64,000 nucleotides of DNA from Lepidostoma basale. Lineage: Eukaryota; Arthropoda; Insecta; Trichoptera; Lepidostomatidae. This document shows, one piece after another, positions 9,894-19,160 of this stretch. Position 1 is the first letter of the stretch. Each line of letters starts with the position of its first letter. Made by a program: the position numbers and the translations under genes. The stretch covers positions 186,001 to 250,000 of the forward strand of contig JAHDVF020000467.1 in NCBI GenBank assembly GCA_022606425.2, given 5' to 3'. The notes under the pieces were generated by a model. It searched no databases. It worked only from the letters and a program-made list of their open reading frames with translations, and was not told the DNA's origin.

Positions 9894-9902
9894 AATTATT
9901 AT

Positions 9903-10136
9903 TTTAACTAACTAACTAACCATCACGCCATTTCCCCGGAGGGGTAGGCAGAGTGGAATGCTCTGTCCTGGCATACCTCTCGGGCTTCCTCTACATTCAT
10001 ACATCGTACCATGCACGCACGTCGATTATTCCGACTTCGAATGTGACCGCCTTTTAGTAATTGATTAATTTGGTCATGCCATGTTTTCCTCGGTCGTCCT
10101 CGGCTACTTTTTCCACTCACGCTGCTTGTGTAAAAC
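9903..10136 (-). mobile_element. RTE-GTTA LINE, 3' end
   Basis: TAACTAACTAACTAACC is the inverted tail. CCCCGGAGGGGTAGGCAGAG is the 3' terminal hairpin. The frame 10120-9923 encodes R-G-R-P-R-K-T-W-H-D-Q-I-N-Q-L and R-A-C-M-V-R-C-M-N-V-E-E-A-R-E. Confidence 0.82.
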
Positions 10137-10164
10137 TTTTATTTTCAATTTACAATTTTTCATA

Positions 10165-12575
10165 ATATTTGTTATTTATTTATTTATTTATTTTGACATA
10201 AACGCCGCAAGGGCTTTTACAAAAATGACATGTTTAGTTACAAAGGTAATATAAAAGTTTGGGCAAATAGACAGACAACTAACATATAACGGCAAAACAC
10301 AAAAACGAGAATAAGGATAACATAAGAGAAATTAGAAATTACATGAGATAGAAAAGAACATAACATAATATAAATTAGAATTTACATGCATAGGATTGAT
10401 AAGAACATAACATGATAGAAATTAGAAATTACGGAGAAAAAAACAACAGTAAAGAAACAAAGGGATGGTAATTTACCAGTCCAATATGTGACCGGATGAT
10501 GTACATGTGGGGCGAGCGAATAGGAGACGAATACTAATATAAATAAAGTTTAAAATCTATGTGAATTCAAAAAGAGCATGAAGTTGCTTTTTTAAAATAG
10601 GAAGACTCTTACAAAACATGTCCAACGATTGTCCATATACATTGGCAAGTCTGTGCATTCGAGGTATTGTGGACTGCATTCGGTGATTCGTGTGAAAGTT
10701 GTCAACCCAGAAAGTGTCAGTCTGCCGAGTTCCTCGCAGAGGTACCCGTAGAGAAATAAGGCCAACAATTTCAGGACAATCAACCAACGAGTTTAAAATT
10801 TTGAACAACAGTAGGAGGTCAAATATCGTTCTCCTGTCAGATAATCGCAATAGTCTCATTTCTGATCGTAAAAGATCTTTTTGTTCTCTGGGAATATTAA
10901 GTTTAAAGTTTATATGAGTTAGAAATTTATTTTGTACCCTCTCCAGGGTCTTTGAATGCGAATCATAATGAGGCGAACAGACAGGAGAACAATATTCGAT
11001 ACGACTTGCAACAAAAGAACAGTAAAGTAGTCTGACACAATAAGCACTGTTGAAACCTCTTGTCGATCTTATCACAAAACCCAACATTTTCATTCCATCA
11101 TTTGCAATTTGGTTAATATGGTTAGTAAATGAGAGTTCACGATCAAATAGAATACCCAAATCTCGGACCAGTAATGCAGATTGAAGAGCAGTTTCATTAA
11201 GATAGTAGCAATGAATAATCGGCTTTTTTATTCTGTGAAATCTAACCACTTGACATTTACTATGATTTAGGTAAAGTTTATTTGCGTTGCACCAGGCATC
11301 TAATCTATCAAGGTTAGTTTGTATTGTTCTACAGTCATTACTATCCTTTATAGTTCTGAAAAGTTTCAGATCGTCTGCGAAGAGCAATACCTGGACATCG
11401 CGAAATACATCAACGATATCATTGATAAATAAAATAAACAAGATAGGGCCAAGATGTGAACCCTGCGGGACCCCACTGGTGGCTTTAAATTTATAGGAAA
11501 AGGAATTGTCAATTCTGACAGTGAGCCATCTGTTTGATAGGTAGCTGTGAAACCAATCCAATAGAAAACCGTGGAATCCCAGCTGTTTTAGTTTATGAAT
11601 GAGAATGTCATGACTTACTTTGTCGAACGCCTTGCTGAAATCTGTATAGATAGAGTCTACTTGAGTTTTATTGGTGAAAGCCTTAGAGATGTAGTCCTCA
11701 TATAGTGTCAGGTTTGTAAGAGTCGACCTACCAGTTACAAAACCATGTTGGAGAATAGTTATTACTTGCTTAATTGGAACTTCAATTTTATTTAAGACAA
11801 TACGTTCAAAAAGTTTAGGAATTGTTGATTGGATACATATAGGACGGTAATTAGAAATAATACTTTTATCATCTTTCTTATAAATAGGAGTGAGAAAACT
11901 GATTTTCCAGTCATCTGGAAAAATACCGGTAGAAAGAGATTAATTGAATAAATTACATATTGGGACAGCTAAACAATTTGCACAATACTTAAGAAAAATT
12001 GAAGGGATATTATCCGGACCGGAAGATTTACTATTTTTTAACATTTTTATACCAGTTACAACCTCATTTGGGAAAATGGTGATCTGAGACAGATTAAGAA
12101 CATTGCTATGTTTAACACTGGGCAAAACTTCGTTTGTAGCTTCGTCTATGCTGTAGACACTACTGAAGAAGTCAGCAAATAGATTAACAATACCCTCTCT
12201 GTTATCACTCCGGGTATCATTATATTCCATTGCCCTAGGAACATTTGAACTGTCCTTCTTAAGCGACTTAGTGAACTTCCAGAAATAATTTACATCATCC
12301 AACATTGCACCCTCAACCCTATGAATATAGTCATTATAACAAGATATTGATATTTGTTTGCATTGAGATCTGATTTTTTTAAAGTTAACGTAATCCTCAG
12401 AAGCTCTAGATATTTTAAATTTTATGTGAGTATATTTTTTTCTCTTGGTTAACTTAATTAATTCTTTGGAAAACCAGACAGGGTAGGAGGATGGAGCATA
12501 TTTACATAGCGGAACATACTTTTCAATGGCATTATTAATGACATTGTTATAACAAAAGCATAAATGTTCCCAAAT
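10165..12575 (-). mobile_element. JOCK-A LINE, 5'-truncated, best-preserved RT in the window
   Basis: This is a minus-strand Jockey-group LINE. The tail is an AAATAAAT-type repeat seen inverted at about 10168-10194. A 3' UTR follows to 10556, and the coding region covers 10557-12572. The 5' truncation lies at about 12575, so the endonuclease half is missing. This is the usual outcome of incomplete target-primed reverse transcription. Confidence 0.85.
10557..12572 (-). pseudogene. JOCK-A ORF2 protein (reverse transcriptase, one stop)
   Basis: One continuous minus-strand frame of about 670 codons is interrupted only by a TAA at 11942-11940. The sequence context suggests a Leu codon there (TTA to TAA). 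In order it shows a linker (Y-A-P-S-S-Y-P-V-W-F-S-K-E-L), S-S-G-P-D-N-I-P (motif 0/1), I-S-N-Y-R-P-I, S-I-Y-T-D-F-S-K-A-F-D-K-V (motif A Asp), S-G-V-P-Q-G-S-H-L-G-P (motif B) and L-L-F-A-D-D-L-K-L-F (motif C). The thumb D-L-G-I-L-F-D and the L-E-R-V-Q-N-K-F-L block follow. All three catalytic aspartates are present. The enzyme would copy LINE RNA at nicked target DNA. With no endonuclease domain and a stop, the copy is non-functional, but it is young by the standard of this window. Confidence 0.85.
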
Positions 12576-12639
12576 AAATCTTTATTACATCTGTCAAAAC
12601 TGACCATATTTGTAAACAATTTTATAATATTTTCAATAT

Positions 12640-12700
12640 TTATATAATATCACTGAGGAAGGTCCGGGTAGTCCGAAACATGTTTGATATTTATTTTAAT
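12640..12700 (+). other. CTGAGGA-hairpin-GAAAC motif
   Basis: ATATCA pairs with TGATAT around CTGAGGA...CCGAAACATG. The core CUGANGA...GAAA recalls hammerhead ribozymes of retroelements, but I see no cleavage triplet in the right place. I record only the structure. Confidence 0.3.
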
Positions 12701-12730
12701 TTGTTTAAAAAGTTAGTGTTGTATACAAAG

Positions 12731-13135
12731 TATCTCTCTCTTTTTTCAATCCTGGGATTGGTTTGCAGCAATTTCCTCTATTCTTCTCTTCCATTCTTCC
12801 CTGTCTTGTGCGGTTCTTTTGAAATCTGCATATGATGAGCAGCGCACGTCCACCAACAGGTCCTCCAGGTACTCTCGGCGTGGGCGTCCCCTAGAGTTTG
12901 TCCCCTCGGTCATACCCTCCATTATGGCATGCAAGAGGCCTTCTTGTTGTATTACATGGCCGATCCATCTTGCACGCCTTTCGGACAAGGTCCTAAGCAG
13001 GTGCCTTCCTCCTTCGATTCTTTGGAGAACCTCCTCATTTGTAATGTGGTCTCTCCAGGAAATTCCTAATAGTCTTCTAAAGGACCACATCTCAAAAGCC
13101 TCTAGTCTCCGTTTATCTCGTTTATCGTTTATACA
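12731..13135 (-). mobile_element. LINE-G, 3' end
   Basis: The coding frame ends at 12746 with E-E-I-A-A-N-Q-S-Q-D. Upstream come R-R-L-L-G-I-S-W-R-D-H-I-T-N-E-E-V-L, R-A-R-W-I-G-H-V-I and N-S-R-G-R-P-R-R-E-Y. This is the C-terminal half of an endonuclease-RT LINE protein, without RT motifs here. Very similar copies lie at 18055 and 35045. Confidence 0.8.
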
Positions 13136-14030
13136 AAGTATATAAAAAATAAAAAATAAAAATAAAACATCTACAACGCAAAGTACATAGAAGTGGCGAA
13201 CATAGAAGAAATAGAAGAAATAAAATACCAATTAAAAAAATAAATATTTTGCTTGGGTAACCTCCCTACTAGTACGAGTACATAGGTTGACTTGTTAAAA
13301 TTCCTTCACAAGTATTTAGACACGTACTGCAATTTACACGAGTCGCATAACCACCTCTACGAAAGGGGGTGGTTATAAAAGAAGGGGTGGCAATGAGTTT
13401 TTCTTTACCCATGGGAAAGAGAAAATATGAATAATTTATATATCTATAGGAAAATCAAAATTATAACCAAAGACGGGATTGTATATAATATTATCACATT
13501 TATAATATTATTATTCCCCTGGTTCTGATTTTGAAAATTTGGTTTGGTTCATGTGGTGCTCCCGTAAATTTGGAGATATTTCGTGTATAAGTGAATTGTT
13601 TTGGTCAATTCGATTGTTGCCGCACTTTATAATAGTTAATTGTGACACGTAATACGTTTGTACTGTTTTGATGTTAAAATTATACAAGTTTTTTCGTTTA
13701 TATAAAGAATTTTGACAGGTGTAAAAAAAAAATTCTTTTGTTCCAATTATAATTTGAATAATTTCTTTAATATGAATTTAAAGTTCTTGCTGGTGTTGCT
13801 GTTTTTTTTAAGTGCCTAATTACTACTAATTAAAAAAAAAAACAGTGGATACGTTGAACATAAATTAAATAGACAATACGTGCACCATCAAAAAACAAGA
13901 TTTTGTTTTAAATTATTTTTATTTTGTTTTTTTATTTTATATCATTTTATTTTATAATACGAGTATTTGTTTTAGATTTATTTTGTGGATGTTGGACTAT
14001 CGAAGTATGCGCGGGAGATGTCTATTGGTA
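13136..14030. other. very AT-rich intergenic stretch
   Basis: The only local structure is GTGGTTATAAAAGAAGGGG near 13368 and oligo-A/T runs. No coding frame was recognised. Confidence 0.5.
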
Positions 14031-14045
14031 GCGATGAGGTTCGCA

Positions 14046-14146
14046 ACCCATCACACCGCGTCTCCCGCGGGGCGAAAAGAGAATGATGGAGTGCCACATC
14101 GGTTTAAAGTTTTTCGGGGAGACGGCGTGATGGTTAGTTAGTTTTA
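14046..14146. mobile_element. two RTE-GTTA 3' termini facing each other
   Basis: CATCACACCGCGTCTCCCGC (minus-type terminus) is followed about 50 bases later by GGGGAGACGGCGTGATGGTT and AGTTAG (plus-type terminus). Only the terminal tens of bases of each copy remain. Confidence 0.55.
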
Positions 14147-14419
14147 GTTTTATTATCACATTTGTTATTTTTGTTGAATCATCTGAATGTTCCATATTTA
14201 TAACGTGTCTTTCGTTTAAAAAATAATAAATACATTAATAAGACAAAAAAACAACAACAAATTAATAAAAACAAAAAAACATCACACCATCATTATATTT
14301 TTTCATTGTTTCATATATATATTTTTTTCTTTTTTAAAAAGACTAATACCAAGGATTTAAATTTTAAATCAATGATATTAGAATTTATTATTACAATCTT
14401 CAATGTGAGCAGAAAATAG

Positions 14420-14751
14420 CTCATTATTATGGAGAAGGAAAGGATCCCTGAGATGGTTCGGACATATGGAACGAATGGATAAGAGTAGAATGGTTAAAAA
14501 GTTGTACACAAGCAGCGTGAGTGGGAAAAGAAGCCGAGGACGACCGAGGAAAACATGGCATGACCAAATTAATTAATTACTAAAAGGCGGCCACATTCGA
14601 AGTCGGAATAATCGACGTGCGTGCATGGTACGATGTATGAATGTAGAGGAAGCCCGAGAGTATGCCAGGACAGGCCAGTGTGGCGATCCATCCTCTCTAC
14701 CTACCTCTCAGGGGAAATGGCGTGATGGTTAGTTAGTTAGTTAGTTTGGAA
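14420..14751 (+). mobile_element. RTE-GTTA LINE, 3' end
   Basis: The segment encodes S-L-R-W-F-G-H-M-E-R-M-D-K-S-R-M-V-K-K and R-G-R-P-R-K-T-W-H-D-Q-I-N, followed by a stop (TAATTAATTAC). The terminus GGAAATGGCGTGATGG and four GTTA/TTAG units end at about 14751. Confidence 0.82.
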
Positions 14752-14826
14752 TCTGGTCGTGTGCAGGCTTGAATCCACGTCCCCTGGATCAGGAGCCAAG
14801 CGTTCTATCCCCTAGACCACCACCCG
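14752..14826 (-). repeat. tRNA-like sequence (SINE head or tRNA pseudogene)
   Basis: The minus strand reads GGGTGGTGGTCTAGGGGATA with a D-stem TCTA/TAGA pair. A plausible anticodon arm (CTTGG...CCAGG) and GTGGATTCAAGCC (B-box-like) follow. The D-loop is short and the T-arm imperfect. A related copy at 21054-21132 suggests a tRNA-derived repeat. It abuts the RTE-GTTA tail directly. Confidence 0.5.
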
Positions 14827-14829
14827 ATT

Positions 14830-15240
14830 ATCAAATATTATATAAACAACAATGCGCTTGATTTTCGCTACATTTGTTAATACCTAAAAAATGCCAAAAA
14901 TGTCATTCCTATAAATAATTATAAAAATTCTAGAAAACAGACGTTTTCATTCATATTAATTATTTAAAATGGTGTTTTGCATCATTGTTCAGGAAACAAT
15001 ACAGATCTAATCATATAATCCAATATAATTCCGAGTACTGAAACAAAGTGGAACATTGTTATGAAAGTCAACTTATAACCAAGATCTCCGTGGTTCTAAA
15101 ATACGCTTGGAATACTAATTCGAGTCCCTGATTGGGTCATGCCTTGTTTTAATCCACAGGGAATTCGTTCATCCCGAAAGAAAATTAGATTTCAAATCAA
15201 ATTTCTTCATATTCAAACAGTATAGGTAAGATATGACATG
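14830..15240. other. unassigned, possible second tRNA-like patch
   Basis: There is no coding frame. Around 15090-15150, GTGGTTCTAAAATACGC and ATTCGAGTCCC loosely resemble A and B boxes, but too weakly for a call. Confidence 0.3.
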
Positions 15241-15244
15241 AATC

Positions 15245-15845
15245 CTCGATATAATGTCTGCGTTTTGCAGATGACATAGGGTTAATCATTGAAGGAATAC
15301 ACGAACTCAAGGAAATGACTATAGACTAATGATGAATGTGAATAAGCCCAAGGTAATGATATTTGATGACCACACATGACCAACATAAAACTAAGACAGA
15401 GGATGTTAAAGTGTTATGTGTTGTCTGATCTGTTATATGGGTGTGAGACATGGACATTAAAAGTAAATACAATGAACCGGTTAGAGGCATTTGAAATGTG
15501 GCTTCACCGAAGAATGTTCAGGATCCCTGGACGGACAGAGTGACGAACACAGAAGTCCTGAATCGTGCAGGAGTAAATAGAGAGCTGCTGACATTAATCA
15601 AAGTCCGCAAGATTTCATATCTGGGTCACGTTCTGCGAGGATAGAAGTATCGCCTGCTGCATCTAATATTGAAGGGAAAAATAGAGGGCCGCAGGGGGGC
15701 AGGGAGAAGGCAGATCAATGTGAGGGAATGGACGGGAATCGGAACTGTGGAGGAGCTATTCCGGACAGCGCAGGATAGGGAAGAGTTTACCAGAGTGATC
15801 GCCAACGTCGGGGGGGCCTGACAGGGCACTTTAAGAAGAAGAAGA
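15245..15845 (+). mobile_element. GAA-LINE type K with FADD remnant
   Basis: Near 15265 the sequence encodes F-A-D-D-I-G-L-I-I-E-G (RT motif C). M-N-V-N-K-P-K-V-M-I-F, L-Y-G-C/V-E-T-W-T and R-I-P-G/W-R-T-E blocks follow in shifting frames. It ends with V-I-A-N-V-G-G and a GAAGAAGAAGAA tail. Several frameshifts and an internal deletion are present. Confidence 0.7.
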
Positions 15846-15847
15846 AT

Positions 15848-16378
15848 GATATTTGAAAAATAATATATCATGAAAGGAAAAGGATCGCGTATGGAATGTG
15901 GAAACCACAGAGCTATTAGTCTTTTGAGTGTCGTTGGTAAAGTCTATGGCAGAATTTTAATAGAAAGAGTAAGAAAATTGACGAGGGACAAAGTTTGGGA
16001 TGTGCAAGGTGCCTTTATGAATGGCAGAGGATGTATGGATCAAATTTTCGGACTTCGTAGGTACTTTGACAGAAAAGTTTCTGGCCAAAAACCGCAAACT
16101 TTTCTGTGCGTTTGTCGATTTGCAAAAAGCATATGATTACGTTAACAGAGTAAAATTGTGGAAAATACTGTCTGAATATGAAATAAGCACAAAACTGATC
16201 ACGGCAATTAAGTCGCTATACACGGAAAGCACTGCTAGTGTCAGAGTAAATGGAGATCTTACAACCTGGTTTGATATCAATAAAGGGGTCAAAAAGGGTT
16301 GCGTGATGTCTCCGTGGTTATTTAATCTATATATGGTCAAGTGTATGAAAGAGCTGAAAGCGTTGGATGTAACATCAC
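15848..16378 (+). pseudogene. RTE-type reverse transcriptase core, frameshifted
   Basis: Two overlapping frames join into one RT domain. Frame 1 gives N-H-R-A-I-S-L-L-S-V-V-G-K-V-Y, R-I-L-I-E-R-V-R and N-G-R-G-C-M-D-Q-I-F. After a frameshift near 16070, frame 2 gives L-F-C-A-F-V-D-L-Q-K-A-Y-D-Y-V (motif A) and G-V-K-K-G-C-V-M-S-P-W-L-F-N (motif B). The sequence stops before motif C, so the catalytic Y-A-D-D is absent. It fits the RT of the RTE-GTTA family, whose C-termini are scattered through the window. Internal position in an element plus truncation on both sides makes it a fossil. Confidence 0.8.
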
Positions 16379-16379
16379 A

Positions 16380-16660
16380 CATTATGTTTTTTTGTTTTCA
16401 CTTACAACTGTCCACAGTCGTTTGTTTTGAATGCGTACATATTTCACTCTGATAAACTCGTACTTCCGCCGATGCCAGATTATGTTCTATCCTGTTTTGT
16501 GACGTGTGATTTGTATGCATTCAGCGGTGACCGGATAGAGAAAATGGCGCCGCCGGAAGTGACGTCCCGACGCGACGGCTATTTTATAATTCACGCTAAT
16601 CCCAGCGATAGACAAAACCCGGTACGTTTATGACCCATTGTATTATGTTTTTAGATTTGC
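16380..16660 (+). promoter_or_regulatory. CpG-containing candidate promoter / first exon
   Basis: In otherwise AT-rich DNA, 16535-16580 reads AAAATGGCGCCGCCGGAAGT followed by GACGTCCCG. That packs a YY1-like ATGGCG, an ETS-like CCGGAAGT and a CRE-like TGACGT into under 30 bases. The ATG at 16543 opens a frame M-A-P-P-E-V-T-S-R-R-D-G-Y-F that reaches CCCGGTACGT, a possible splice donor at 16620. No downstream exon could be found. It may be chance or the edge of an unknown element. Confidence 0.25.
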
Positions 16661-16741
16661 CACGTCTCATTTCCATTGTCTGTCCCCATTATAGAAGTGT
16701 TAGTGCATGGAATTATTTTGATATATATTGTAATTAACTGT

Positions 16742-16791
16742 TAACTAATTAACTAACTAACCATCACGCCGTTTCCCCGGAGGTGTAGGCA
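16742..16791 (-). mobile_element. RTE-GTTA 3' terminus
   Basis: TAACTAATTAACTAACTAAC is the inverted tail and CATCACGCCGTTTCCCCGGA the inverted terminal sequence. The copy is cut after GTAGGCA. Confidence 0.6.
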
Positions 16792-16856
16792 CAGTTGTAT
16801 ACAGTAACTGGACAGTTGTATACAGTAACTGGACAGTTGTATACAGTAACTGGATT
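16791..16856 (+). repeat. 21-bp tandem repeat, three copies
   Basis: ACAGTTGTATACAGTAACTG(G) is repeated three times without change. It starts exactly where the RTE 3' terminus is cut. Confidence 0.85.
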
Positions 16857-17069
16857 CAAATTACCTGTTGTATATGAATGTGGAAAGCAACGTGAAACTA
16901 CCACATTAAAGGCTTAAGTGACATTCCAAAAAAAACAGCAAAAAGGTCGCACTTTGCTGCAAACCAATTTTTTGGATTGAAACTATCGAAGAATTGAGGT
17001 TTAAAGGCTAGGTTTAAAATCTTTTCATATTATGTCATTTAAAATCTTTTCATATTGTATTATTTCAAA

Positions 17070-17190
17070 GACAAGTTAGCAGTAACAAGCAGGTACGAAG
17101 TATGCAAAAAATGTGACCTTGTGATGAACGTGTCAATGTCTAAAGTTATGGTATTTGAATTTTGCTGCATCTCTTGGATTTAAACTATCT
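17070..17190 (+). mobile_element. RTE-type LINE thumb fragment
   Basis: It encodes Y-E-V-C-K-K-C-D-L-V-M-N-V-S-M-S-K-V-M-V-F-E. This matches the block after Y-A-D-D in RTE-type LINEs (usually V-N-x-x-K-S-K-V-M-V). A second, about 85-90% identical copy lies at 18580-18700. Confidence 0.6.
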
Positions 17191-17204
17191 TTAACTAGAA
17201 ACAG

Positions 17205-18052
17205 AAACGAAAAATATTAGAAACGTTATGCTATCTTTTACTAGAGCATTGAGAACTGTGTATCATAGATACACAATGAACAAACAGCAACTTGCACATG
17301 TATCTACGATGAAAGATCTCGGAATCATCTATGAGAGTAGCTGACTTTTCGTGCACATATCGAGAGGATTTGTGACATTGCACTGAGGATGTTGAGCTTC
17401 GTCGTTCGGACCGGAAGAGTTTTCAGTGATCCCAATGTGCTCAGAGTCCTATACAACGTGTTGGTTCGGAGCAGACTCGAAAGTGGTTCTGTGATATGGA
17501 GTCCTCACGAGGCGAGATATTCCGTTATGCTGGAGAGGGTTCAAAAAAAATGGCATCTCTGCACGAGGGAGTATTGTAGTTATCCGTGGCTCAATCCCAC
17601 GGCATTTCTTTTAGGAATGCTAAGAACCAATTCTTTACAGCTTCGAAGAGATGGGCATTTCATTACCCATTTCTTTAAATTATTCAGGGGATATTTCGAG
17701 AACTCGGCCGTGCTAAAGGGTGTTAGTCTTTTTGTCCCTGATAGATTTCTCCGACAGCGACAGCACAGATTGTTTTACCTATCGGCAACCAGAACCAATC
17801 TGCCTCTGGTGACACCGGTGGAAAGAGCAATTAGTCTGCTGAACGCGGTCTCCTCGGAGATCGACGTTTTTCATATTAGTGAAGGTACGTTCAGGGGACA
17901 AATACTCTTGACTGTAGAAAGTATCTTGTCTTCCTAATTTCGAACCATCTTCAATGCGTTCCTAGTATTATGTTGTATTTTTATAATATTTACCTGTACT
18001 CAATAGATGCCTTAAACATTTTGCTGTTTGTAATGTCTTTTGAGTTAATAAA
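17205..18052 (+). mobile_element. JOCK-B LINE, long 3' part
   Basis: The thumb region (V-S-T-M-K-D-L-G-I-I-Y-E-S) is followed by a 182-codon frame at 17389-17937. That frame has L-Y-N-V-L-V-R-S-R-L-E-S-G-S-V-I-W-S-P-H-E, F-L-L-G-M-L-R-T-N-S-L-Q-L and F-L-R-Q-R-Q-H-R-L-F-Y-L. The family 3' UTR follows and ends at AATAAACT, where LINE-G begins without the usual TTTGA tail. The RT palm is missing. It is one of the less decayed JOCK-B tails. Confidence 0.82.
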
Positions 18053-18054
18053 CT

Positions 18055-18545
18055 CTCGGCGTGGGCGTCCCCTAGAGTTTGTCCCCTCGGTCATAACCTC
18101 CATTATGGCATGCAAGAGGCCTTCTTGTCGTATTACATGGCCGATCCATCTTGAGCTCAAGATCCCAAAAGCCTCAATTCTCCGTTTATCTCTTTCGGAT
18201 AGGCACCATGTCTCGCAGCCGTACATCAAGATACTCCATACATAGGTCTTGATGAGGAGTATTATCAGTTTTAGGTCTATATTATTCGATTCTATTATTT
18301 TCGACCTCTTATTAAATGCAAGCCTGGACTGACGTATACGGCTGTCGACCTCGCTCTTAGACCGACCGTCCCATGTTATTTTGCTCCCGAGGTAGACAAA
18401 CTCCTTGGTGTTCTTTAGTGGAACTCCTGACAACACTACTCTCATCTGATGTTGCGTTCGGCCTACAGTCAGCAACTTTGTTTTGTCTTTATTTATCTTC
18501 ATGTTGTAGTTATTTTGAAGAATGCTTTGCATAGTTGTTAGGCCT
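18055..18545 (-). mobile_element. LINE-G fragment with thumb and C-terminus
   Basis: The frame 18532-17990 reads M-K-I-N-K-D-K-T-K-L-L-T-V-G, F-V-Y-L-G-S-K-I-T-W-D-G, L-M-Y-G-C-E-T-W and R-W-I-G-H-V-I-R-Q-E-G. The part with S-E-R-R-A and the I-S-W-R-D block is deleted (F-G-I-L-S-S-R-W junction near 18155). The protein frame runs into the neighbouring JOCK-B 3' UTR. Confidence 0.8.
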
Positions 18546-18547
18546 CT

Positions 18548-18705
18548 TGCAGTTCTTCTTCACTTTCAGCAACCACAAGCAACAAGTTAGTAGTAACATG
18601 AATGTATGAAGTTTGTAAAAATGTGACCTTGTGATGAACGTGTCGAAGTCTAAAATAATGGTATTTGAATTTTGCTGCATCTCTTGGATTAAAACTAGCG
18701 AACAA
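18548..18705 (+). mobile_element. RTE-type LINE thumb fragment, second copy
   Basis: It encodes the same M-N-V-S-K-S-K-I-M-V-F-E block as 17070-17190, followed by an identical non-matching stretch (TTTTGCTGCATCTCTTGGAT). The pair brackets the JOCK-B/LINE-G chain, so that chain may sit inside one older RTE copy or a duplicated segment. Confidence 0.55.
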
Positions 18706-19160
18706 GATATCGTTTAAATCTTTTCTTCTTGTGTTATTTCAAAGTACAGGCGAAATGGTTCGATTTGTTGACAGTTTGAACGTTGTTACCGATATAATCT
18801 CTTATGCATTATTCAGTACATTCCTGCACTTGTTGTTTCTCTCGCGCCAACTCATGGTACACACGGACGGTACATATTATGCAAAATGGACTTCAATTTG
18901 TCACGCGGACATTGGTTTCCTGCGACCAGCTCGAACACCCTCTGAATTACCAATTCGTTTTCGCTCTTTGTAGGTTATTCGCAAGGCGAGGCAAATGAAA
19001 TTCTTGCCGGCGCGGCGTCTCCTAACATAACCTCACACAAAGATAAAACGAAACCATTTAGCTTCTAGTATTTACCCGTGTCAACATTACACGTACTAGA
19101 TTGCATGGTTTGTTAACATTTTCACATCTGCGGACCACCAAAAAATTAAAAACAAATTAT
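18706..19160. other. unassigned sequence with short open frames
   Basis: Frames at 18665-18973 and 18804-18998 overlap and show no domain. I do not regard them as genes. Confidence 0.35.

Noticed and set aside
10592..11496. Other open frames inside JOCK-A on both strands
   Set aside because: They are shadows of the RT frame on the minus strand, which carries all the conserved motifs.
12640..12700. Functional hammerhead ribozyme
   Set aside because: The core words are present but the stems flanking it pair with each other and no cleavage triplet is placed correctly.
14752..14826. Functional tRNA gene
   Set aside because: The D-loop is too short, the T-arm and acceptor pairing are imperfect, and a dispersed related copy exists.
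16791..16856. CRISPR-like array
   Set aside because: Repeats are contiguous without spacers and the host is a eukaryote.
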